NCBI RefSeq assembly: GCF_030419005.1
Contig: NZ_CP106952.1
Location: 496,001-560,000 of the forward strand
Reading direction: 5' to 3'
DNA: 64,000 bases
Source of the DNA: Eleftheria terrae
Lineage (GTDB): Bacteria; Pseudomonadota; Gammaproteobacteria; Burkholderiales; Burkholderiaceae_C
The position numbers were made by a program, and so were the translations under genes. The notes beneath the pieces are model-generated. The model did no database searches and was not told the DNA's origin. It worked only from the letters and a program-made list of their open reading frames with translations. Positions 26,816 through 34,968 of the stretch are shown here, one piece after another; the first letter of the stretch is position 1, and every line of letters begins with the position of its first letter.

Positions 26816-27133
26816 TTAGCCCTCGGACCGCGCCTGCGCTGATCGGGGGGTCGCTGCCGGCGCGCAGCTGAGCACCAGCACCACCGCCATGGCGGCGGCG
26901 GTCATCACGCCGAACCAGAGGACCCATCCCTGCGCGGCACCTCGTGCAGCGATGCTGGCGAGCAGGGAGGCCGCCAGCCCCAGCGCGCCGCCCACCCGCA
27001 GGAAGGGCCGCAGCCGGCCCGGCTGCCGGCCACGGCCGAAGCACCCTTCGAAATGCCGGTCCATCGCCAGCGCGAGGGCCGTGAAACCCAGGCATGCCGC
27101 CAAGCCGGCGAAGGCAAGCAGCGCGCCTTTCAC
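26816..27133 (-). CDS. DUF3325 family small membrane protein
   Basis: A 105-residue protein with three hydrophobic helices and the DUF3325 pattern LLAFAGLAACLGFTALALAM followed by DRHFE. Translation probably starts at the GTG at 27133, which overlaps the TGA of the PepSY gene (GTGA), the usual arrangement. Family members lie at the end of TonB-receptor iron-uptake operons; their function is not known. The stop codon TAA coincides with the flanking triplet of a MITE-like insertion, so the last codons may have been altered by it. Confidence 0.82.
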   Translation of the reverse strand: MKGALLAFAGLAACLGFTALALAMDRHFEGCFGRGRQPGRLRPFLRVGGALGLAASLLASIAARGAAQGWVLWFGVMTAAAMAVVLVLSCAPAATPRSAQARSEG

Positions 27134-28785
27134 CGGGCGCCTTTCACATCGGCCAGCAGCCCGGTGGCATGGGCCGGCTGCTTGCGGACCATCGGCCGGC
27201 CGTCCTTGCGCGCAAGCCACCAGGCACTGTAGGCAAAGGCGGCCCCCATCGCCAGGCAGACCAGATCGAAGCCGGCCACCCGCCACAAGCCGGCCGGCAG
27301 CGTCGCACCCAGGTGGGTGTCCGTGGTGAGGGCGTTGAGCAGCGGGATGGCGCCGAACAGGAAGGCAGCGATGCCCAGTTGTGCCAGCCACATGCGGCGG
27401 GTGGGCCGTGCCAGTGCGGCGATGGCGGCCAGCGCCCAGGCGGCAAAGAACAGATGGATCTCTGCTTGCGCACGCTCGTGCAGTTGCAGCGGCAGCAGCC
27501 GGTTGCCCCAGAAGAACGCCGCCATGGCGATCGGCAGGCCGGCGATCGTGCCCACGTTCAATCCGTCGACCAGGCGCAAGGCCCAGCCCGCGCCCAAGCC
27601 GCGCGCCGCGGCCTTGCTGTACTTGTTGCGCTCCTTCACCGCCCACAACAGCAGGCCGGTGGCCACCATCACACAGCCGGCCAGGCCGGAAAGGAAGAAC
27701 AACGCCCGCAGCAGCGGGTCGCCGAAGCGGCCGATGTGCAGGCCGTACAGCACGCTGCGGGTGGCGGTGGCGGCCCCCGGCTCTTCGCCAACTTCGCTGA
27801 TCAACCGGCCGGTGGCGCCGCTGAACGTCATGGCGGGCTGGGTGGAGGACATGTCGTGCCCCTCCTGCCGCGACAGGACGATGGTGGCGGCCGCGTCGTT
27901 CGGGTTGTTCACCGTGATCCGGCCCACCGGCGCACCGCCCCAGCGGGACGTGGCCTGCGTGACGAGCGGCCCCACCGGCACCATCGGCACGCTGATGCCC
28001 GAGGGCTTGGGGTCGCGGGGGCCGTTGGCTGGGAACACCTCGGCGAGAAAGGCGCTCGTGTCGCCCTTGTAGGTCAGCTGCGGACCCCATGGCATGTACA
28101 TCAGCATCAGCGTGACGAGGCCGGTGTAGGTGATCATCAGGTGATACGGCAGCGCCAGCACCGCGACGGCGTTGTGCGCGTCCAGCCAGCTGCGCTGGCC
28201 CTTCCCGGGGCGGAAGGTGAAGAAGTCCGCGAAGATGCGCCGGTGCGTGACCACGCCCGAGACGATGGCCACCAGCATGAACATCGCGCAGAAGCCGATG
28301 ATCCAGCGGGCCCACAGCGGCGGCATGTAGTGCAGGTCGAAGTGCAGGCGGTAGAAGAACTCGCCGCCGCGCGTGTCGCGGCTGGCCTGGAGCGGCCGGC
28401 CCGTGGTGGCGTCCAGCAGTGCGGAGTCGAAGCGCCCGCGCCGGCTCACGCCGGGCTCGGGTGCTGCCTCCGGCTGGCCCCGGGGCACGGCCGCCCGCAT
28501 CCAGCTCGCGCGCACGCCGGGCTCGCGCTCGGTCGGCAAGGTGACGAACCAGCGCTGGCCCTGGGCGCCGCGCTGCTGCAAGGCGGCAAAGGCACGCTCC
28601 GCGACCTCGGCCTGCGGCGGCGCGTGCAGGTCCGCCAGGTGCAGCTCGGGCCGCATCCAGAAGCTGATCTCGTCCTTGAAGTAGGAGGCCGTGCCGGCCG
28701 CGAACACCATGAACAGGACCCACCCGACGAGCAGGCCGCTGTAGGTGTGCAGCCAGCTCATCGACTGCCGGAAGCCTTCCTTCAT
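27130..28785 (-). CDS. PepSY-associated transmembrane protein (PiuB-like)
   Basis: A 551-residue inner-membrane protein of the PepSY-TM family. Key segments are the N-terminal helix with WLHTYSGLLVGWVLFMVF, HFDLHYMPPLWARWIIGF, LDAHNAVAVLALPYHLMITYTG, and YGLHIGRFGDPLLRALFFLSG, which place paired histidines in membrane helices. Such proteins are linked to ferric-siderophore reduction or iron release at the inner membrane. The start ATG overlaps the stop of the DUF3649 gene (ATGA), and its own stop overlaps the DUF3325 start, so the three are translationally coupled. It should be part of the iron-repressed operon headed by the TonB receptor. Confidence 0.92.
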   Translation of the reverse strand: MKEGFRQSMSWLHTYSGLLVGWVLFMVFAAGTASYFKDEISFWMRPELHLADLHAPPQAEVAERAFAALQQRGAQGQRWFVTLPTEREPGVRASWMRAAVPRGQPEAAPEPGVSRRGRFDSALLDATTGRPLQASRDTRGGEFFYRLHFDLHYMPPLWARWIIGFCAMFMLVAIVSGVVTHRRIFADFFTFRPGKGQRSWLDAHNAVAVLALPYHLMITYTGLVTLMLMYMPWGPQLTYKGDTSAFLAEVFPANGPRDPKPSGISVPMVPVGPLVTQATSRWGGAPVGRITVNNPNDAAATIVLSRQEGHDMSSTQPAMTFSGATGRLISEVGEEPGAATATRSVLYGLHIGRFGDPLLRALFFLSGLAGCVMVATGLLLWAVKERNKYSKAAARGLGAGWALRLVDGLNVGTIAGLPIAMAAFFWGNRLLPLQLHERAQAEIHLFFAAWALAAIAALARPTRRMWLAQLGIAAFLFGAIPLLNALTTDTHLGATLPAGLWRVAGFDLVCLAMGAAFAYSAWWLARKDGRPMVRKQPAHATGLLADVKGAR

Positions 28786-29135
28786 GTGGCACTCCCTGCA
28801 TGGAGGTGGAGGAGCAGCAAGCCGCCCAGCAGGACGCCGGGCGCCAGCAGGCCCAGCCAGGCGCGCCAGGCGCTGCGCGCGGCGAACACCCACACCACCG
28901 CGCCGGTGTAGATGACGAACGACGCGAGCATGCCGGCAACAGCCGCCTCGACCCGGCTGGTAGGCAGGTGGATGGCCATCACCGTGGCGGCAAGCGCCGA
29001 CAGCGCATAGCCGCCCCCGATGGCCGCCAGCACGCGCGAGGCGACCGCCAGGCGCCGACGCAGGCGGCTGCTTCGGCGAAGAATCGGGCCTTTGCGGCCG
29101 TGGCGATGGGGTTCGGGCCTGGACGTGTCTGCCAT
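28782..29135 (-). CDS. DUF3649 family iron-uptake operon membrane protein
   Basis: A 117-residue protein with three predicted helices and a basic N-terminus. The DUF3649 pattern is clear: RVLAAIGGGYALSALAA, LPTSRVEAAVAGML, and WVFAARSAWRAWLGL. These proteins accompany PepSY-TM proteins in siderophore operons; no biochemical role is known. I use the ATG at 29135. A longer form from 29171 would add twelve residues. It overlaps the PepSY gene by four bases. Confidence 0.85.
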   Translation of the reverse strand: MADTSRPEPHRHGRKGPILRRSSRLRRRLAVASRVLAAIGGGYALSALAATVMAIHLPTSRVEAAVAGMLASFVIYTGAVVWVFAARSAWRAWLGLLAPGVLLGGLLLLHLHAGSAT

Positions 29136-29183
29136 CGGGACTCTGCTGCGAGGGCGTTTGGCGGTGGGCAACTGCGGCTGGCG

Positions 29184-29912
29184 TCAGTCAGCCGGGTTCG
29201 GGGCGGCCGGCTGGGGCGCCGGCAGGGCGGGGAGCCCTTCGGCCCGCACCAGGGTCAACGAGGTGACGTAGGTGGCGCGATCCCACTTCTCGGCGCCGCG
29301 CTCGCCCCCGGCGGTGTCGGTGTGCGCCAGCTCCAGCACATACGTGCCCTGCCACGGCAGGTTCACGGTGAGCCTGCCGGCATCGTCGGCGTGGTACTCG
29401 CGCGCCCAGCCCGAGGCGGTGACGACACTCACCTTCGCCTTGGGCAGCGGCTTGCCCTTGTAGAAGGCCTGCACTTGGGCGCTGCCCTGGCTGCCTTGCC
29501 CGGTGGGCACGAGGTCAAGCGTCAGCGCCGGCTCCTGCTTGGACAGATCGGTGACGAGCCTGGCGGCCGGTACATACAGGCTGCGGGTGACCGCATCACC
29601 CTGCCTGCGTTCTGAGATCGGGTAGGCCGGCTCCTCGGCCACCAGTGATTCGCCGCGCGCGGCGCGGCCGGCGAGCACGAAACCGGTGGCGGTCTTGCTC
29701 AACGGCAGCGGCTCGGCCCCCTTGGCCGACAGCTTGCGGCCCACCGGCTTGACGAACTTGTCCAACAGGCCCGGCGAGGCCTCGCGCAGGTTGTCGCCGT
29801 ACTCGCCGAAATACAGCGTCGCGCCCTGGGTGTCCTGCTCCAGCCAGACCTGGTGGGCCTGGGCCGTCATGGCACAGCTGGCAAGCACCAGCGTGGCGAT
29901 GGTGAGTTTCAT
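29184..29912 (-). CDS. DUF4198 family periplasmic protein
   Basis: A 242-residue exported protein with the signal MKLTIATLVLASCAMTAQA, cleaved before HQVWLEQ. The DUF4198 features are the mature N-terminal His-x-x-Trp, then YFGEYGDNLREASPG, and a C-terminal carboxypeptidase-regulatory-like domain (PLPKAKVSVVTASGW, DDAGRLTVNLPWQGTYVLELAH). Members occur beside TonB receptors and metal transporters and may bind metal or metallophore in the periplasm. The tail is Pro/Ala-rich. It lies 45 bases after the TonB receptor stop and 48 bases before the DUF3649 gene. Confidence 0.87.
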   Translation of the reverse strand: MKLTIATLVLASCAMTAQAHQVWLEQDTQGATLYFGEYGDNLREASPGLLDKFVKPVGRKLSAKGAEPLPLSKTATGFVLAGRAARGESLVAEEPAYPISERRQGDAVTRSLYVPAARLVTDLSKQEPALTLDLVPTGQGSQGSAQVQAFYKGKPLPKAKVSVVTASGWAREYHADDAGRLTVNLPWQGTYVLELAHTDTAGGERGAEKWDRATYVTSLTLVRAEGLPALPAPQPAAPNPAD

Positions 29913-29957
29913 GCTTTCTCCTTGGGAAGTGCTTGGCTTGCGGGGCAGCGCCCGCCG

Positions 29958-32153
29958 TCAGAACCGCGTGCGCAGCGTCGCACTGATGAAACGCGGCTCG
30001 CCATAGTTGGGATAGTCCAGCGTCGCCCAGTAGCGCTTGTCCAGCGCGTTGAACACCGCCAGGTTGAGGCTGGTGGACTCGGTGAAGCGCCAGCTGGCAT
30101 TGAGGTTGAGCAGGCCGAACGGCGACTGGCTCACCCTGGCCGGCCCGGACGGGCTCGGCACGTTGACCGCATCCATGCGCCCCTGCCACAGCAGCTCCGC
30201 GCCCACTTCGAGTGGCTGCAGCGCTGCCGGCAAGCGGTACTGCGTGCCCAGCTTGGCTTGCCATTCGGGCAGGTTGGCATAGGTCAGGTCGGCCGCGTTG
30301 CGCTGGGTGCGGGCCCGCGTCACGCCGGCGGTGACGTGCCAGCCGGGCGCGAGCCGTGCCGCCAGGTCGGCTTCCCAGCCGATGGTGCGCGTGCCGTCCA
30401 CGCCCACGTAGGCCGAGGCGCCGTCGGGCAGGCTGCCGGTCGGCTGGGTGCTGTCGCGCACGCCGTAGTTGTCCTGCTTGACCTCGAACACCGCAAACGA
30501 GCCGGACAGCTGCTGCGCCGGCCACTCGCCCTTGATGCCGATCTCGTTGCTCACGCCCTTGACGGGGTCCAGCGGCTGGTTGTTGCGGTCCTTGTAGTTC
30601 TGCGGATTGAAGATGCCGGTGTGGCTTGCATAGGCGGACAGATGCGGATTCAGGTCGTACACCACGCCCAGGAAGGGCGACGGCTCGCGCTTGACCGACT
30701 GCCGCCCGGTCGTGCTCGCATACGCGCCGGCGGTGTTGTAGTTGTCGGTGTGGCGGCGCCAGTTGGTGAAGCGCACCCCCGTGAGCACGGCCAGCTGGTC
30801 GGCCAGCCGCCAGCGCGCCGAGGCATACACCGCGTCCTGGCGCGTGCGCTGCTCGTTGAAGGCCCCGGTGCGGCGGTAGACGGGTCGCGGCGCCGAGCCG
30901 TCCCAGGTGAAGACATTGGGAATCGTGTAGCTGTACGTGTTCGGCCCCGAGGACAGGCTGGTGTAGCTGTCAGTGTGGTTGGTGGTGCGCAGGCTGCTGA
31001 AGCCGACCGTGACGTCATGCAGGCGACCGCCGAGGCCGACTTTGCCGACCAGGTGCGCATCCAGCGTGTCCTGCTCCTCGGTGCCGCCGCTGACCGCGCC
31101 ATACAGCCGCACGCCCGCGCCCGTGCTCCGGTCGGGGAAGGGCGCGTTGTTGACGGTGGTGCCATAGCCGTAGGTGCGCAGGCTGAAGGTCTTGCCCTCG
31201 GTGTGGTTGTAGCTGGCCTTCAGCGACCACTGGTCGCTGAACTGGTGGTCCACCGTGGCGAACAGGGTGCCCGACTCGCGCGACCAGCGCGTCCACGACG
31301 GAGAGAAGCTGGTCGACACCGGCAGCCTGGCCAGCCCGCCGTCCGAGGTGAAGCGCGGGATCGCGCCCCAGATGCCGGCGGTCGGGTCGTTCTTCTGGCG
31401 CTGGTAGCCGACCGATGCGACCGTGGACTGGCCCAGGTCGGCCTCCACCACGCCGAGCATGGCGTACTTGTCTTCCTGGTAGCGGTCGCGGAAGCTGTGG
31501 CGCTTCTGCGGCGCCAGCACCCAGCGGCTGCGCACGCTGCCATCGGCGGTCAGCGGTGCGTTCAGGTCCAGCTCGGCGCGGTAGTAGTCCCAGCTGCCGA
31601 CCGACAGGGATGCCGATCCGCCGAACTGGCGCTGCGGCTTCTTGCGGATCAGGTTGATGGTGGCCGAAGGCGTGCCGACGCCGGTCAGGATGCCATTGGC
31701 GCCGCGCACGATCTCGACGCGCTCGTAGAGCGCGGTGTCGAACTCCTGGTTGGTGCTGGCGCTATAGGTCGGCAGGCCGTTCGCCTGGAAGTCGGTGACC
31801 TGGAAGCCGCGGGCGTAATAGAGCGGGCGCTGCGTGTCGAAGAAGCTGACATGGATGCCGGTGGTGCTGCGCAGCACCGTGTCCACGCTGGTCAATGAGC
31901 GCTGTTCGATCTGCTTGCGCTCCACCGTGCTCACCGACTGGGGCGTCTCGCGCACGGTGAGCGGCAAGCGGGTCGAGGCGCTCTCACGGACGCCTTTGAC
32001 GCTGATGGCGTCCAAGGTCGTGACGGAGGAATGCGCCTCCTGGGCCCAGGTGGTGCAGCACAGGCAGGCCGCGGCGGCGACGGGGATGCATTTGGCGATC
32101 CGTCGAGGAGCATGGAGCGCGGTAGTGGCAGGGGCAGGCGGGAGATGTCGCAT
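29958..32153 (-). CDS. TonB-dependent siderophore receptor (FhuE/FpvA-like)
   Basis: A 731-residue outer-membrane receptor that would import ferric siderophore using TonB energy. After the signal region (CIPVAAAACLCCTTWA) comes a TonB box-like stretch, ISVKG, then the plug domain: PLTVRETPQSVSTVERKQI, the typical siderophore-receptor sequence, and ERVEIVRGANGILTGVGTPSATINLIRK. The 22-strand barrel ends in an aromatic residue (ATLRTRF), as outer-membrane proteins do. I chose the ATG at 32153; an upstream GTG at 32204 is less likely. A Fur-box-like site about 190 bases upstream suggests iron repression. It heads the operon with DUF4198, DUF3649, PepSY and DUF3325. Confidence 0.95.
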   Translation of the reverse strand: MRHLPPAPATTALHAPRRIAKCIPVAAAACLCCTTWAQEAHSSVTTLDAISVKGVRESASTRLPLTVRETPQSVSTVERKQIEQRSLTSVDTVLRSTTGIHVSFFDTQRPLYYARGFQVTDFQANGLPTYSASTNQEFDTALYERVEIVRGANGILTGVGTPSATINLIRKKPQRQFGGSASLSVGSWDYYRAELDLNAPLTADGSVRSRWVLAPQKRHSFRDRYQEDKYAMLGVVEADLGQSTVASVGYQRQKNDPTAGIWGAIPRFTSDGGLARLPVSTSFSPSWTRWSRESGTLFATVDHQFSDQWSLKASYNHTEGKTFSLRTYGYGTTVNNAPFPDRSTGAGVRLYGAVSGGTEEQDTLDAHLVGKVGLGGRLHDVTVGFSSLRTTNHTDSYTSLSSGPNTYSYTIPNVFTWDGSAPRPVYRRTGAFNEQRTRQDAVYASARWRLADQLAVLTGVRFTNWRRHTDNYNTAGAYASTTGRQSVKREPSPFLGVVYDLNPHLSAYASHTGIFNPQNYKDRNNQPLDPVKGVSNEIGIKGEWPAQQLSGSFAVFEVKQDNYGVRDSTQPTGSLPDGASAYVGVDGTRTIGWEADLAARLAPGWHVTAGVTRARTQRNAADLTYANLPEWQAKLGTQYRLPAALQPLEVGAELLWQGRMDAVNVPSPSGPARVSQSPFGLLNLNASWRFTESTSLNLAVFNALDKRYWATLDYPNYGEPRFISATLRTRF

Positions 32154-32345
32154 GGTCTTCAAGGAAAGGCCGGATGGCGCCGTCCACGGCACGGCCCCGA
32201 ACACCCGAGGTGTTGCGCAGGCACCGTGCTGGCGGAAGAGGTGGGCGCTGTCCAGCGGCTAGGAACTGGCTGCACGTGAAGCAAAGGACACCGGTCGAAG
32301 GAGCGCTGTACAGGCAGGTGGGGCTGAGGGCGGCACTATACTTTA

Positions 32346-32364
32346 AATGCGAATGATTCGTATT
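32346..32364 (-). promoter_or_regulatory. Fur-box-like operator of the siderophore receptor operon
   Basis: AATGCGAATGATTCGTATT is a near-perfect dyad fitting the 7-1-7 Fur pattern (TGCGAAT, G, ATTCGTA). It sits in an AT-rich island within high-GC DNA, 193 bases upstream of the TonB receptor start. A TATAGT hexamer lies next to it on the receptor side. Iron-dependent repression of the receptor operon is the likely role. Confidence 0.7.
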
Positions 32365-32429
32365 ATATGTTAACGAAATTTGAGGTGCGTCCCATGCAGG
32401 GACCCATCGGGGCCCGGCGTGGCTGGATG

Positions 32430-33177
32430 CGGCCGATGCGAGGGGCCGGGGTGCGGGGCGCTAACGGGGCTGCCGGGAGTTCCTTGCTCGTTGCCTGGCC
32501 GGCATTCGGGGCCTGCGTGGCGGGCGTGGGTCGCTGGTTGCGTGTCCCTTGCCCGGCGGGCGTCCGGCCGAGCTGGCGCGGCGCCGGGCAGGGCTGCTCC
32601 TGCGCCCCTGGTTGGCGTTCGAGCAGGCGATGAAGGATGTGGTGGCGATGGGCGCCGTCCCTGCCTCGGCGGTGCCGCTGCTGGGCCGGGCGCCGCCGGG
32701 CCCGGATAGAGGCGATCGACCCCGTTGGCCGGCGCTACCGGCAGCTGTCCGGGCGCGAGCAGCAGCGGGTGCAGTGCGCCCGGGTGCTGCGGCCGGTGCT
32801 GGCCGGCGCGGCGAGAGGCGCCGCCGGGCAAATCCTATCGTTGGACGGGCCAACGTCCGGCCAGGACCCCCTTGCACCAGCGGCCGCTGATGGCGGCGAC
32901 ACGCGCGCTCGCGCACGAGCACAGAGTGGCGGTGGTGGCTGTGCGGCACGGCCTCAACCTGGCGGCCTGCTGGTGCGCCCGCTTGCTGCAGCTGGCGGTC
33001 GGCCTCACCGCGGCTGGCGACCCGCCCGACGGGGTCATGGCGCCCGCCGCGCCGGAACGGGCCTGCGGTGTGTCGGCAGCGGTGCTGCCCCACCCCGACC
33101 GGCCCGGGGTGCCCCTGGTGTTGCTGGCCGGTCGGGCCGCCTCGTCACTGCACTGCGTCGGGCGGCCCCTGGCATGA
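32430..33177 (+). pseudogene. hmuV: Decayed heme ABC transporter ATPase (hmuV remnant)
   Basis: Pieces of an HmuV-type ATPase appear in order but in three frames. A Walker A relic GANGAAGSSLL (lysine lost) lies near 32456. Then, in another frame, ELARRRAGL and FEQAMKDVVAMGA. In the first frame again come QLSGREQQRVQCARVL (signature Gly changed to Arg) and ILSLDGPTSG (Walker B glutamate lost). In a third frame HRVAVVAVRHGLNLAACW, then VSAAVLPHPDRPGVPLVLLAG. HmuV normally energises heme import with HmuT and HmuU, which are absent here. At least two frameshifts and several lost catalytic residues mean it cannot work. It lies divergent from the siderophore receptor and may be the remainder of an earlier heme locus. 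Confidence 0.72.
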
Positions 33178-33185
33178 GCGGGCCC

Positions 33186-33217
33186 GGCTCACGGGCTCAC
33201 GGGCTCACGGGCTCACG
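33186..33217. repeat. Four tandem copies of an 8-bp unit
   Basis: The unit GGCTCACG is repeated four times without interruption just after the hmuV remnant, in non-coding DNA. It looks like a slippage-prone microsatellite and has no evident function. Confidence 0.85.
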
Positions 33218-33266
33218 CCGAACCAGGCCGCCCCGGCGGCCTGGTCATGGGGGCGTGCGCGCAGCC

Positions 33267-33629
33267 TCACTTCGACCGCATCGCGTCCTCCAGGGCTTCC
33301 ACCCCCACCGGTTTCAGGAAGTGCGCATCGAACCCGCAATCGGCCGCCTTTGCCTGGCCGTCTGCCTGCGGCACCCCGGTCACGGCGAGCAGCACCAGGC
33401 GTTCGCCAGCGAGATGCCGCAGCGAGCGAGCTGCCTCGTAGCCGTTCATGACCGGCATGTCGATGTCCAGCACCACGATGTCCGGGCCGAACTCTTCGGC
33501 CAGGGCCACCGCATGCCCCCCGTCATAGGCCACCCGCACCTCGTGTCCACACATCTGCAGGACCACCGCCAGGGAGTCGGCGGCATCCCGGTTGTCGTCC
33601 GCGACAAGGATTCTCTTGGGTCTGTTCAT
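33267..33629 (-). CDS. Single-domain response regulator (CheY-like receiver)
   Basis: A 120-residue receiver domain without an output domain. The acidic pair is D11/D12 (VADDNRD), the phosphorylation site is D55 (VVLDIDMP), the switch Thr lies in AVTG, and the conserved Lys is in FLKP. Such proteins act by protein contact, often after a hybrid kinase or in chemotaxis. No kinase gene is adjacent, so the partner is unknown. Confidence 0.92.
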   Translation of the reverse strand: MNRPKRILVADDNRDAADSLAVVLQMCGHEVRVAYDGGHAVALAEEFGPDIVVLDIDMPVMNGYEAARSLRHLAGERLVLLAVTGVPQADGQAKAADCGFDAHFLKPVGVEALEDAMRSK

Positions 33630-33934
33630 GGTGTCAGCAGCGGCTGGTGGACGAACGTGCCCGGCCTTGCGACCGGCACAAAGGAAGCGCCTCCCGGAAA
33701 AAACGGTGGGGGCGCTCCGGTCCGAGCAAAGCTCGCATGGGTTAGTTCCACATGGTCATGCGCAGCGATGTTAGCGGGGCCGCGACCGGGCTGCTGCCCG
33801 GGCGTCTTGTGGGCGGGCCGCATCCGCTGCCCGCGCTGCTGCGATGCGTCGTAGGCCTCGACGATGGGGCCACCAGCGGGTGGCGCACCACGTCCTCCGC
33901 GATACCGGCGCACCGCGGCGGCGCCAGCCGTTTG
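33630..33934. other. Gap between receiver gene and operator region
   Basis: A 305-base stretch between divergent transcription units. No supported gene is visible. It should contain the promoter of the receiver gene on the minus strand. Confidence 0.5.
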
Positions 33935-33990
33935 GTAAAGCGCGCTTTACACCCCGTGGGCTTCGGCGCACAATGGAAAGCGTCCTTTAC
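33935..33990 (+). promoter_or_regulatory. Promoter with two matching palindromic operators
   Basis: GTAAAGCGCGCTTTAC (33935-33950) is a perfect 16-bp palindrome, and GGAAAGCGTCCTTTAC (33975-33990) is a close second copy exactly 40 bases later. Between them TTTACA (33946-33951) and CACAAT (33969-33974) with a 17-base spacer form a plausible sigma-70 promoter. The first operator overlaps the -35 box and the second covers the expected start of transcription, a layout suited to repression. The XRE protein encoded by the second gene of the operon is the obvious candidate repressor. Confidence 0.7.
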
Positions 33991-34009
33991 ATTTCTTCCA
34001 GGAGGCGCG

Positions 34010-34402
34010 ATGCAGCCCACCCGACCCGCCGCACGCTACCGGGCCGAACTCGGCGTCACGATGGTGCTTTATGCGGTGGTGCTCACGCTGGCCATCGTCG
34101 CCCTGCGTTCGTGGGTGACCGATGACGCTGCGCTGCGTGCCGGCATCGCCCTGGCGCCGATGGTGCCGGGCGGCTTGGTGTGCTGGGTGGCGCTGAGGCA
34201 GCTGCGGCGCATCGACGAACTGCAGCGGCGCGTCCAGTTCGAGGCCATGGCCTTTGCCTTCGCCGGCACCGCCTTGCTGACCTTCGGCTATGGCTTCCTG
34301 CAGATGGTGGGCTTCCCGTCGGTGCCGCTGCTGGTGGTGTGGCCGGTGATGGGCCTGCTGTGGATGGTGGGCGTGCTGCTCTCGGCGCGGCGCTACCGGT
34401 GA
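34010..34402 (+). CDS. Small membrane protein paired with an XRE regulator
   Basis: A 130-residue protein with four predicted transmembrane helices (VTMVLYAVVLTLAIVAL, AGIALAPMVPGGLVCWVAL, MAFAFAGTALLTFGYGFL, VPLLVVWPVMGLLWMVGVLL) and a conserved-looking RIDELQRRVQFEAMA loop. A strong GGAGG precedes the ATG. Its stop overlaps the GTG of the next gene. Proteins of this size with RIDE(L/M)QRRI segments are commonly encoded with small helix-turn-helix regulators, and may control the regulator's activity. No biochemical function is known. Confidence 0.85.
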   Translation: MQPTRPAARYRAELGVTMVLYAVVLTLAIVALRSWVTDDAALRAGIALAPMVPGGLVCWVALRQLRRIDELQRRVQFEAMAFAFAGTALLTFGYGFLQMVGFPSVPLLVVWPVMGLLWMVGVLLSARRYR

Positions 34403-34617
34403 AGAACCACCTCAAGGCCCTGCGGGCCGAACGTGGATGGTCGCAGGGCGATTTGGCGGCGCGGCTGTCGGTGTCGCGGCAGACGGTCAATGCGATCGAG
34501 AACGGCCGCTACGATCCCAGCCTGCCGCTGGCCTTTGCGCTGGCGCGGATCTTCGGCCTGCCGATCGAGGCGCTGTTCGAGGACGACCCCGGCGCAGGCG
34601 CGCCGCCAGGTGGCTGA
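34399..34617 (+). CDS. Small XRE-family helix-turn-helix regulator
   Basis: A 72-residue protein that is almost entirely a Cro/C1-type DNA-binding domain: LKALRAERGWSQGDLAARLS, then VSRQTVNAIENGRYDPSLPL and FGLPIEALFED, as in YozG/YgzD-like regulators. It begins at a GTG inside the stop of the membrane protein gene (GTGA), so the pair is coupled. It probably binds the two palindromes at 33935-33990 and represses its own operon. Confidence 0.9.
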   Translation: MKNHLKALRAERGWSQGDLAARLSVSRQTVNAIENGRYDPSLPLAFALARIFGLPIEALFEDDPGAGAPPGG

Positions 34618-34716
34618 GCGGCCGCGTGCCGAATGGCGTGGCGTGCCGGGCGAGGGCCGGCACGCGCCAGGGAGGACAATGGCGGCTTTTCATTCACCGA
34701 TTGGAGCCACTCGCCC

Positions 34717-34968
34717 ATGACCGAGCCCCGAGACCTGCCTCCGCTGCCCGACCGCCTGTCGATCGACCCCAAGAGCCCGCACCATGTGGCGGCGGTGTTC
34801 GAGCATGAAGTCGGCATCCGCTTCAATGGCAAGGAACGCTTTGACGTCCAGGAGTACTGCATCAGCGAAGGCTGGATCCGCGTGCCGGCCGGCCGCACGG
34901 TGGACCGCAAGGGCAACCCGCTGACGATCAAGCTGAACGGCAAGGTCGAGGCCTCCTACAAGGAGTGA
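34717..34968 (+). CDS. DUF3297 family protein
   Basis: An 83-residue cytoplasmic protein matching DUF3297 over its whole length: LPPLPDRLSIDPKSPHHVAAVFEH, GIRFNGKERFDVQEYC, EGWIRVPAGRTVDRKGNPLTIKL. The family is widespread in proteobacteria and has no established function. It ends 13 bases inside the tail of the convergent PEP-CTERM gene. Confidence 0.92.
   Translation: MTEPRDLPPLPDRLSIDPKSPHHVAAVFEHEVGIRFNGKERFDVQEYCISEGWIRVPAGRTVDRKGNPLTIKLNGKVEASYKE

Noticed and set aside
33186..33217. Tandem repeats as a CRISPR remnant
   Set aside because: The 8-bp units are contiguous with no spacers, and no cas genes are present.
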